From Westiellopsis prolifica IICB1 (GTDB taxonomy: Bacteria > Cyanobacteriota > Cyanobacteriia > Cyanobacteriales > Nostocaceae), in assembly GCF_004323185.1 (NCBI RefSeq), contig NZ_NAPS01000002.1:1709878-1773877 (forward strand): a DNA stretch of 64,000 nt, read 5' to 3'. The notes beneath the pieces are model-generated. The model saw only the letters and a list, made by a program, of their open reading frames with translations. It made no database searches and was not told the origin of the DNA. This document shows positions 19,326-26,736 of this stretch, one piece after another. Every line of letters begins with the position of its first letter. Position 1 is the stretch's first letter. The position numbers and the translations under genes are program-made.

Positions 19326-19395
19326 ATATCTTTGGTATAAAGACATGCTCGTTTCACAGCTAGCCTTTCTTGTCAAACAATTTCGGATTTTGGAT

Positions 19396-19480
19396 TAATG
19401 TGAGTTCGATGGATTTCATGAGCCACAATCCCGACCTCAAATAAATCCGCTTTTTTGTACCATCAAGGAATTATTGGTCA
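19396..19480. repeat. Fragmentary repeat shared with 26628-26680 and 1410-1436
   Basis: The part 19396-19446 (ttaatgtgagttcgatggat...) matches 26628-26680 closely, and 19455-19480 matches the right end of the MITE-like element at 1410-1436. The spacer is therefore assembled from pieces of mobile repeats. Confidence 0.6.
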
Positions 19481-19530
19481 ATATATTAAGACTTAGCGAT
19501 TTATATTGCCGAATCTCACACAAATAAATT

Positions 19531-20355
19531 ATGAAAAACTTAAAAGAAATAATCGCCAGTTACGCCAATAAGGACTTAGAAAAGCGCAAAAATTGGTATT
19601 CTCCAGCAGCAGAAGCTTACAACAAAGCCAGACCACATTATCCTCAAGATTTGATTCGTCAAGTTATAGATATTGCTCAACTGTCCTCGACTTCAAAAAT
19701 TCTAGAGGTGGGATGTGGGCCTGCAACTGCAACGATCGCATTTGCTCCATTAGGTTGCTCCATATTATGTTTAGAACCAAACTCAGATTTTTGTCAGTTA
19801 GCTCAACACAATTGTCAACAGTATCCAAATGTAGAGATTCAAAACATATCCTTTGAAGAATGGAACTTAGAACCAGAAAAATTTGATGCTGTCTTAGCAG
19901 CGAGTTCTTTTCATTGGATACCGTCGGAAGTTGGATATCCAAAAGCAGCAAATGCTCTCAAAAAAAATGGCTATCTAATTTTATTGTGGAACAAAGAGCT
20001 TCAGCCAAGCTATCAAGTTTACCAACGTTTATCCGAAGTCTATCAAATTTACGCTCCATCCCTAGACCGATACGAAGATAGAGAAACTCAAGAAGATATC
20101 TTGAAAAATTTGGGTGAAATGATTACAGATTCTGGACAATTTAAAAACCTAGTGGATGCAAACGTTGAGTCTGAAGTTACTTATACAACTGATGAGTATT
20201 TGACGCTTTTGAACACTTATTCACCATACCTCGAATTAGAACCACAAACCAAAGAGGCTTTATTTGCACAATTGCGGAATAGAATAGACCACCAATTTGG
20301 TGGAAGTCTTCAGTTGTCATATATTTCCGCTTTTCATATTGCTCAAAAATGTTAG
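19531..20355 (+). CDS. Class I SAM-dependent methyltransferase
   Basis: A 274-residue cytoplasmic protein with the SAM-binding motif KILEVGCGPATATIA (56-70), a following acidic loop (LCLEPNSDF) and the motif FDAVLAASSFHWI typical of the ubiquinone/biotin-type methyltransferase superfamily. The substrate cannot be inferred. Single gene between the ndh terminator and the GC-rich island; codon use looks native. Confidence 0.88.
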   Translation: MKNLKEIIASYANKDLEKRKNWYSPAAEAYNKARPHYPQDLIRQVIDIAQLSSTSKILEVGCGPATATIAFAPLGCSILCLEPNSDFCQLAQHNCQQYPNVEIQNISFEEWNLEPEKFDAVLAASSFHWIPSEVGYPKAANALKKNGYLILLWNKELQPSYQVYQRLSEVYQIYAPSLDRYEDRETQEDILKNLGEMITDSGQFKNLVDANVESEVTYTTDEYLTLLNTYSPYLELEPQTKEALFAQLRNRIDHQFGGSLQLSYISAFHIAQKC

Positions 20356-20496
20356 AATCTAACAAAAGTCCAATGACATAACCTTGTGCCTTTATTGGTT
20401 AGTGATTGTTTAGTTGTTTTATTCTATATCAATTTCAATTGATGATGTATCAAAAACATGTCTTACATCAGGTCATGCAAATTGATTTTTTATTGT

Positions 20497-20616
20497 TTAT
20501 GAGAAATCCGCGCTGAGGAGATCCCGGCGCTTCACCGTGGCAGTCGCAGAGGCTCGCGAATCACGTTCTGCCCGACCAGAGATCTCCGCCGCCAGTGTTT
20601 GGTTGGCCTCCTTCAT
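20497..20616 (-). CDS. Small hypothetical ORF at the edge of the GC-rich island
   Basis: A 39-residue frame (MKEANQTLAAEISGRAERDS, ending KRRDLLSADFS) on the same strand as the other island ORFs. The DNA is clearly richer in G and C than the neighbourhood. It is too short for confidence and has no motif; it may be the remnant of a longer gene cut by the IS insertion or by earlier deletion. Confidence 0.3.
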   Translation of the reverse strand: MKEANQTLAAEISGRAERDSRASATATVKRRDLLSADFS

Positions 20617-20730
20617 TGCGGCTTAATCCATTGAACCCCACTATTGCCAACCGACCTCAGAAATCAGCCCGGTGGTTGCCCACCAGGCCGATGAAATAGC
20701 CGACCACCAAAATGGGCAGCAAATCAGCGA

Positions 20731-20734
20731 CTAG
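20731..20734. repeat. Target site duplication CTAG, left copy
   Basis: CTAG immediately before the left inverted repeat, matched by CTAG at 22195-22198. The bases outside (gcga and tcgc) continue the palindrome. Confidence 0.8.
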
Positions 20735-22194
20735 AACACCGATTCAGTAATCAGATAGAAGTAGAGGCAGGCTCAGTAGTATTGGTAAAAATTTTGGCAA
20801 GGACATGAAGAGTATGAACAACAGCTACACGACGAAGGTCAAATAAGTTTTTGCGAGAACCGACATAACGAGCCTGTTCACCTTGCCAATGACCGATATG
20901 GGATAAAGAATGCTCAACACAAACACGTTCACGGAGTTTGGCACGACCAATAGGGGTTAATTGACGTTCTCGTAACTCTCGAAATAATTGTTCTTCTGGG
21001 TGAATCGAAATACTGCGTCCGCGTGGTGAGGTGGTGCAAGATTCCCTAAGAGGACAAGTTGCACAAAGCAATTGTGGAAATTGGACTTTACCACCCAAAG
21101 TAAAAGGTAAAGTTACCTGATTGGGACAACAAATAGTACCATTGTCCCAATCCAACACGAATGCAGTTTTCCCAAATTTTGTACCGTTGTGCACGACCCA
21201 AGCCTTACAGTATATACTCAGTTGCTCACTACGATTTTTAACGAACGTGCTACTTAAGTAAGCTCGGTCAATATGCAATTCGGTAAGTTCAACATCTTGT
21301 GTTTGTAAGTCCTGAGTAATCGCATCGGTTACTGATGCTTCTGGGACATTAGCTTTGGTAATACCAACAGCGCGAATCATTCCGTTGTCTAAATCTCGTA
21401 AAACATGACGTTTATAGCCATCAATTTTCTGGCTACGGCTTTTACGTCCATGTCTCATCTCTTCGTCTTCAACTGAAATACGTCGTTCTTTGGCAACACC
21501 AGAGCGCAGTTTCACCTCACCATTGGCATCAACTTCCACATCCTGTGTTTCGATTTGTCTTGCTGTCTCAAGAGTTGAACGAAGTAGTTCTCTCAATTAG
21601 TCTTCGGTCAAGTCCTTGGATAATTAGCGCCGTGCGAAATCTCGCCAGTGTTGCCTGAGAAAAGGGAGCTTGTTCGCAATCCATGCAATCTACTACCAAC
21701 TGCCAACGCCTGTCCATGATCAATGCTTCAATTGCTTCCGCATCCGAGGCTCCTGTGTAGGCTTGCAAGATTGTTGTCAAAGCTAACTGTGCTGGTGGTA
21801 CTGGTGGATGCCCTTTCCGAGAATCTGCGTACAGCCTACTCAGTTCCTCTTGAAATTGCTCATCAAATATTTGATGTCGGTATTGCCGCAAAAACACAAA
21901 TAGCTTTGCTCTTTTGATGCGCTTGACGATTTTTTGCTCTTGAGCATTAAGTTCGGTCGGTGGATGCCAATGGACTGGACGCATACGTATACTCTCGGTT
22001 TTTCATGCATCTGTATAACATCGAATATACCTGAAACATGAGCGCACTTTTCCTTGAGAGTTGATCAAATCTCTATGTTCCATTACTAATAGCTACAATC
22101 ATTACCTGATAAGATTTTGCTCTATTTTTACCTTCACCCTGTTACTCTATATGAGCTTGATTTGCTCTCGTTTCTCCATTACTGAATCGGTGTT
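20735..22194 (-). mobile_element. IS1182-like insertion sequence, internally deleted
   Basis: The ends aacaccgattcagtaat (20735-20751) and attactgaatcggtgtt (22178-22194) are perfect 17-bp inverted repeats. They are flanked by CTAG direct repeats within a palindromic site gcgaCTAGtcgc. The element is 1460 bp. Its transposase sequence resembles the IS1182 family (MRPVHWHPPTE, KGHPPVPPAQLAL, MRHGRKSRSQKIDGYKRHVL), but the middle of the gene is absent, so this copy cannot be autonomous. Confidence 0.85.
20751..21984 (-). pseudogene. Transposase pseudogene, IS1182-like, with internal deletion and frameshift
   Basis: The reading begins at ATG 21984 and runs 138 codons (ends LDRRLIERTTSFNS) before a stop near 21568. 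A second frame, displaced and overlapping by 29 bases, carries the rest (from about 21596 to 20751), including VAKERRISVEDEEMRHGRKS and HIDRAYLSS. In intact relatives the text between LIERT and the ETARQIETQDV region spans roughly 100 residues with the first catalytic aspartate (LDSSPLWGAGRVEDT-type motif); here it is missing. The remaining domains are well kept, so the deletion is probably recent. Confidence 0.85.
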
Positions 22195-22488
22195 CTAGTC
22201 GCGGAGCAGTTTGGTTAGAGCCAAGCGGCGGAGTCCGCGGCGACGCAGGGCACGGCGACCGATTAACAGGCGCACAAGTCGGTCGTCGTCGCCCTCAATG
22301 TCGTCTTCATCCTCGTCCTCATCACCCCGCTCGCGAAGCAATTCGGTCACAAGCAAGCGGCGGAGTCCGCGGCGACGTAGGGCGCGGCGACCAATTAACA
22401 AGCGCAGTGCATCCCCGTTCTCGCCACCGCCCTCGATCTCATCTCTCAACTCGTCTCTCAATTTAGTTTCCAACATTTCACCCTCCAT
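22195..22488 (-). CDS. Arg/Leu-rich repeat protein with acidic linker, GC-rich island
   Basis: A 97-residue frame of unknown function. It contains two copies of RLLIGRRALRRRGLRRL separated by a very acidic linker (GDEDEDEDDIEGDDD), so positive and negative charge alternate in blocks. The ATG overlaps the stop codon of the upstream frame (TAATG), which implies translational coupling; a second ATG three codons later has GGAGG at good spacing. Its stop codon TAG lies in the CTAG at the IS junction, and the same stop would be present before insertion. GC-rich codons (CGC, CTC, GCC) differ from the neighbours, suggesting transfer from another lineage. Confidence 0.55.
   Translation of the reverse strand: MEGEMLETKLRDELRDEIEGGGENGDALRLLIGRRALRRRGLRRLLVTELLRERGDEDEDEDDIEGDDDRLVRLLIGRRALRRRGLRRLALTKLLRD
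22222..22406. repeat. Two 53-bp direct repeats encoding the Arg/Leu block
   Basis: 22222-22274 and 22354-22406 differ at only five positions (core gcggcggagtccgcggcgac). They encode the two basic blocks of the protein at 22195-22488 and point to recent internal duplication. Confidence 0.85.
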
Positions 22489-22919
22489 TAGCTATATTTA
22501 GGGATTTTGGTTTTCTCCTTGCCAAACAGTCGGTGGAGAAGTTGGTGGCGAAGCAGTCGGCGCAGAACTAGTTGACGTATTAATCGACGGCGCAACCGAC
22601 TCACAACAGCCCCGCGTCTGGGTGTGAAGAACCCGGTTATGAGAAGTCCCCGAAGGACTCTCTCCTCATCGTCGTCCTCATCGTCCTCATCGTCCTCATC
22701 AAGCGCACTAGCGACGCCGGCCTCAAAGGCTGTCTCAAGAGCAATCTCAATTTCCTCTACCTCATCCTCGCCGGCCAGCTTCGCACACTCTTCCTCTGAG
22801 AGTTCTTCACGCTCTCCGTCCTTATCGACCTTCTCGACCTTGACGATTTCGTGGGTCCCTGCGTTGATCGTCATCACCAGCTGCTCGGTCTGTTTCGATC
22901 TGGCTGTATTTTCGACCAT
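22488..22919 (-). CDS. Acidic/basic charge-segregated hypothetical protein, GC-rich island
   Basis: A 143-residue protein that I do not recognise. Residues 1-70 look like a folded acidic domain (QTEQLVMTINAGTHEIVKVE, then EELSEEECAKLAGEDEVEEI). A run of Asp/Glu (DEDDEDDEDDDEE) follows, then an Arg/Leu-rich tail (RLRRRLIRQLVLRRLLRHQL). This is the same acidic-linker plus basic-helix plan as the coupled downstream gene, so the two are probably distant duplicates. No signal peptide. The opposite strand also has an open frame, but it is merely the serine-rich antisense of the Asp/Glu run. Confidence 0.6.
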   Translation of the reverse strand: MVENTARSKQTEQLVMTINAGTHEIVKVEKVDKDGEREELSEEECAKLAGEDEVEEIEIALETAFEAGVASALDEDDEDDEDDDEERVLRGLLITGFFTPRRGAVVSRLRRRLIRQLVLRRLLRHQLLHRLFGKEKTKIPKYS

Positions 22920-23836
22920 AGGTATTGTTAATATGTCACTAAACTCAGATTGTCAGGGCATGAGAATCATTGGAACAGAAAACCGAGTTAAGCTTAAAAG
23001 TCTTATCGCCTCAGAAGGTAACCCACCCCTTAAAAGAGTGGAATTGAAACAAGAGGTTTTTATACCTTGCTATTGCGCTATCTTGGTATAATCATCGCTT
23101 TAAACCGAAAACTAGGCTTTAGACTCAAAACTAAAGTCTTGATTGACACGCTTAACCTTCTGGTTTCTGCCCTCGATTCTCTTGCCTTTCTTTAGTAAAT
23201 AACTTAAAAAAAATTTTTTCTCTATCTAACGAGATAGAGTTTGCTACTTTTTGTATAAGTTTATTCAATGAATCACTTTTCCCTTATTTGTTATGAAGCT
23301 TCCTTGTTGGAGGGGTTTATTATTTGCCGTGCGACTGGTCATTGGGCATTGATGATGTAATCGCGCTACTGTTTTTCGCGTCTGGTCACGACCTCAGTTA
23401 TCAAGTCCGCCTTCATGTTCAAATACCAGTCGCAGAAGCTGTTGTTAAAGATAAAAAACAAAGGCTCACAGACAATTAGAAGGGAAAATGTGAATCCCAA
23501 GAATTTGGGCATTTTGTTAATGACAATTCGTCACTAACAGAGCGTCAAGTTATCCCAAAGCGCGATCGCCCCATCGCGCCCAACCACATTCACCACGCAC
23601 CATAAACTATTGGACTTTGGACAAAAAAGTCACGGTATAGGAGAAACGAGGATGTCTTTAGATCTGCTCGGAATCGTCGTTTGTGCTGTTTTGGGGACTG
23701 TCAACCAATTAACTTAATGCTACCCACGCACTTGTGTGAAGTTACTTTTTCCGGGATGAACTAGAGCCTTTGTTACCCAAAATGTTCTAGAGTGAAGATT
23801 GCATTGTGTATAGTTTTGAGCTTGACGAAATCACCT
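22920..23836. other. Spacer upstream of tpiA
   Basis: No convincing gene. Near 23220-23239 a hairpin (ctctatct / agatagag) is followed by a T-rich stretch. A 21-codon frame at 23652-23717 (MSLDLLGIVVCAVLGTVNQL) has an AGGAG leader but is too short to call. The sequence returns to AT-rich after the island ends near 22920. Confidence 0.4.
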
Positions 23837-24562
23837 GTGCGGAAAATAGTAATTGCCGGAAACTGGAAAATGTACAAAACTCAGGCAGAGTCCCAAGAGT
23901 TTTTACAAGAATTTCTGCCTGCTTTAGAAGAGACTCCCCAAGGCAGAGAAGTGGTGTTGTGCGTCCCCTTCACTGATTTAAATATTTTATCTAAGAGTTT
24001 GCATGGTAGCCGTGTACAACTGGGGGCGCAAAATGTCCATTGGGAAGAAAGTGGTGCCTATACGGGTGAAATTTCCGGGCCGATGTTACAAGAAGTAGGA
24101 ATACGCTATGTAATTGTCGGTCATAGTGAACGACGGCAGTATTTTGGGGAAACGGATGACACCGTCAATTTACGCCTCAAAGCTGCTCAAAAGAATGGTT
24201 TGACCCCAATTTTGTGTGTAGGCGAAACAAAGCAACAACGAGATGCGGGAGAAACAGAATCGCTAATTATTAGCCAGCTAGAAAAAGGTCTAGTGAATGT
24301 TGATCAGACAAATTTAGTCATTGCTTACGAACCGATTTGGGCAATTGGTACTGGTGATACCTGTGAAACCAATGAAGCCAATCGCGTTATCGGCGTCATT
24401 CGCAAGCAATTAAAAAATCCTGATGTCCCAATTCAGTATGGCGGTTCAGTCAAACCGAATAATATTGATGAAATTATGACCCAGCCAGAAATTGATGGCG
24501 TGTTAGTGGGAGGAGCAAGTTTAGAACCTGCAAGTTTTTCCCGGATTGTGAATTATAAGTGA
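23837..24562 (+). CDS. tpiA: Triosephosphate isomerase
   Basis: Interconverts dihydroxyacetone phosphate and glyceraldehyde-3-phosphate in glycolysis and the Calvin cycle. The 241-residue TIM barrel has the substrate lysine in GNWKM (Lys11), catalytic His in VGHSERR (His96) and catalytic Glu in [11 protein letters not shown] (Glu165), and the phosphate loop [10 protein letters not shown] start at GTG 23837 ([12 protein letters not shown]), the family start; an upstream GTG at 23792 adds 15 residues without homology. folP follows closely. Confidence 0.95.
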   Translation: MRKIVIAGNWKMYKTQAESQEFLQEFLPALEETPQGREVVLCVPFTDLNILSKSLHGSRVQLGAQNVHWEESGAYTGEISGPMLQEVGIRYVIVGHSERRQYFGETDDTVNLRLKAAQKNGLTPILCVGETKQQRDAGETESLIISQLEKGLVNVDQTNLVIAYEPIWAIGTGDTCETNEANRVIGVIRKQLKNPDVPIQYGGSVKPNNIDEIMTQPEIDGVLVGGASLEPASFSRIVNYK

Positions 24563-24576
24563 ATTACAAATAATTT

Positions 24577-24593
24577 GGTGGGCAATGCCCACC
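24577..24593. repeat. Palindrome ggtgggcaatgcccacc
   Basis: Perfect 8-bp arms around one base, between tpiA and folP; could form a transcript hairpin. No T run follows, so it is not a strong terminator. Confidence 0.7.
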
Positions 24594-24605
24594 TACCCTG
24601 TGGAG

Positions 24606-25466
24606 ATGATAAGCAACTTAATTATTCGCGATCGCGCCTTTGAATGGGGACAGCGAACTTATTTGATGGGTGTGTTAAATGTCACCCCTGACAGTTTTAG
24701 TGATGGTGGGGAATTTAATGCGATCGCTACTGCTTTGGCACAGGCGCAGGCACTCCAAGCCGCTGGAGCTGATATTATTGATATTGGTGGTCAATCAACC
24801 CGACCAGGAGCAGAGCAAATTTCAACAACTGAGGAACTTGACCGTGTTTTACCTGTATTGCAGGTATTACGTCCAGAAATTTCCGTACCAATTTCTGTAG
24901 ATACGACACGCTCTGAAGTGGCGATCGCTGCGGTCAAAGCCGGTGCAGATATAGTTAATGACATTTCTGGAGGCATGTTTGACCCACAAATGTTACCTTC
25001 TGTAGCAAAATTGGGTGTGCCTATTATTTTAATGCATATCCGTGGAAACCCGCAAGATATGCAAAAAATGACTGATTATCAAGATTTGATGGGTGAAATT
25101 TGTCATTTCTTATCAGAACGAATTGCAGCAGCAATAGCCGCAGGTATTAATCAAGCACAAATTATTATTGATCCTGGCATTGGTTTTGCCAAGAACTACG
25201 AGCAAAATTTAGAAATTTTTCGCCGCTTGCCAGAACTAAAGAAGCTCAATTGCCCTATTTTGGTAGGGCCATCGCGTAAAAGTTTTATTGGTCGCATTTT
25301 AGACCAACCAGACCCAAAAGCCCGTATCTGGGGAACGGCTGCGGCGTGTTGTGCTGCAATCTTTACAGGAGCCGATATCCTGCGGGTTCACGATGTCAAA
25401 CAAATGCATGATGTTTGCTTAGTTACAGATGCAATTTTTCGACAGTCATCCGATTTTAGATTTTAG
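24606..25466 (+). CDS. folP: Dihydropteroate synthase
   Basis: Condenses p-aminobenzoate with the pterin diphosphate in folate synthesis. The 286-residue TIM-barrel enzyme has GVLNVTPDSFSDGG (22-35), DIIDIGGQSTRPGA, DISGGMFD, IIDPGIGFAK and GPSRKSFIG, the standard pterin- and phosphate-binding motifs. I use ATG 24606, which gives the usual N-terminus; ATG 24585 is possible but lies in the palindromic repeat. Follows tpiA by 43 bases and may be co-transcribed. Confidence 0.93.
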   Translation: MISNLIIRDRAFEWGQRTYLMGVLNVTPDSFSDGGEFNAIATALAQAQALQAAGADIIDIGGQSTRPGAEQISTTEELDRVLPVLQVLRPEISVPISVDTTRSEVAIAAVKAGADIVNDISGGMFDPQMLPSVAKLGVPIILMHIRGNPQDMQKMTDYQDLMGEICHFLSERIAAAIAAGINQAQIIIDPGIGFAKNYEQNLEIFRRLPELKKLNCPILVGPSRKSFIGRILDQPDPKARIWGTAAACCAAIFTGADILRVHDVKQMHDVCLVTDAIFRQSSDFRF

Positions 25467-25548
25467 ATTACTCTTTGAGAAGCCGAAGAAGGCGCGTCTA
25501 TGGATTTTGGATTTTGGATTGACAAATGACAAATGACAAATGACCTTG

Positions 25549-26388
25549 TTACAAAGAACCATTCTCTGATTTCTTGTTATTACCTTCTTGAGATATTGTC
25601 TCTGAGATCAGATCCATCATATCAGCCGATTTTCCAGGGTCTACAAACACGACTTTAGCATTTTCACTTTCACCTAGTTTGTAGCTGGCATTAATATAAT
25701 CCTGTGCTACAAGATACCGCAGAATATCCTTGCTTTCGGAGCTAGTACGTAACGCTTCCGAAATGATTTCCATCGATCTCTTAGTTCCTTCTGCTTTTTT
25801 AACTGCGGCTTGTCGTTCTCCTTCTGCTTCTAAAATAGCAGCACGACTTTTAATTTCAGCAGCTCGCTGCTCTTCCATCGACTTTCGTACACTTTCGGGT
25901 AAGGTAATACTTTGAATATCTACACGAATAACTTCTACTCCCCACTTTGGTGTGATTGCATTTAAAGCATCTAGTATGGCTTTATCCATATCACTACGGG
26001 AGACATTCGTTTCTTCCAAGGTGTGTTGAGCCAGGATTTCTCTGATAGTGGTTGTAGACAATTGTGTCAAGGCGCTTTGCAAGTCTTCTATCTCGTAATA
26101 ACTTCTTTTGATATCTTGAATATGCCAGAACACCACTGCATCAATTTCGACGTAGATATTATCTTTAGTGATAATGTTTTGAGGTTTGATGTCTAAAATT
26201 TGTTCTCTTTTCGTATCTTCCATTACTATTTGATCTAGCAAAGGAATAATAAAGTTTAGTCCTGGGTCGAGTTTGCGATGATACTTGCCCAAACGCTCCA
26301 CCAAAGCTTCATTTCCTTCATTAATTAGTTTGGCAGAGCCTAAAGCATAGCCTATAAGGACTAAAACTATAGCAATAATTGGTTCCAT
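25549..26388 (-). CDS. SPFH/Band 7 (stomatin-like) membrane protein
   Basis: A 279-residue protein with an N-terminal membrane helix (IIAIVLVLIGYALG) and a Band 7 domain: NEGNEALVERLGKYHRKLDPG, then a PLLDQIV region, LSTTTIREILAQHTLEE, and a charged helical part (AAEIKSRAAILEAEGERQAA) forming the oligomerising coiled coil. Stomatin and prohibitin-type proteins organise membrane microdomains and can control proteases. No NfeD partner is adjacent. Closest in form to the QmcA/HflK-like bacterial group. Confidence 0.9.
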   Translation of the reverse strand: MEPIIAIVLVLIGYALGSAKLINEGNEALVERLGKYHRKLDPGLNFIIPLLDQIVMEDTKREQILDIKPQNIITKDNIYVEIDAVVFWHIQDIKRSYYEIEDLQSALTQLSTTTIREILAQHTLEETNVSRSDMDKAILDALNAITPKWGVEVIRVDIQSITLPESVRKSMEEQRAAEIKSRAAILEAEGERQAAVKKAEGTKRSMEIISEALRTSSESKDILRYLVAQDYINASYKLGESENAKVVFVDPGKSADMMDLISETISQEGNNKKSENGSL

Positions 26389-26736
26389 ACATGCTCCTGA
26401 TTCAGCTTTGAGGGAATTTACTTTTTACTTTAAGGACTTAATTTTAGTCTGTCCTAATTTTTTGTGTTTATAGTTTGAATATAGTCATTAAAGCCAAGCA
26501 CTAGAGAGCGAAGGCTTTCGATAAGTTCTTATCACAACTAGCGCGTTCAGACAATACCTCTAGGAGTAGGCAAGGCTATTAAAGCACTTTCACAGCCATA
26601 GTTGCAAGCGCTAATTTGTGATTAAATTTAACGTGGGTTCGGTAGATTTGATGAGCAACAACATCTCGCCTCAAATAAATAGCTGGCTCATAGCTAAAAC
26701 CCCCTTCAAGTGGCTTAAAGGGCTGATTTATTCAGT
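26389..26736. other. Spacer with repeat fragments
   Basis: Holds 26628-26680, a close copy of the repeat at 19396-19446 (core gtgggttcggtagatttgat). The rest has no gene. The fragment ctaggagtaggcaagg also appears in related form near 60410. Confidence 0.5.

Noticed and set aside
22211..22501. Ser/Arg-rich + strand ORF and its partner at 22624-23091
   Set aside because: Antisense of the coupled minus-strand genes. The minus strand has TAATG coupling, a GGAGG leader and mixed composition; the plus-strand products are mere serine runs.
23652..23717. 21-codon ORF with an AGGAG leader
   Set aside because: Too short and without known relatives; kept only as a remark in the spacer entry.
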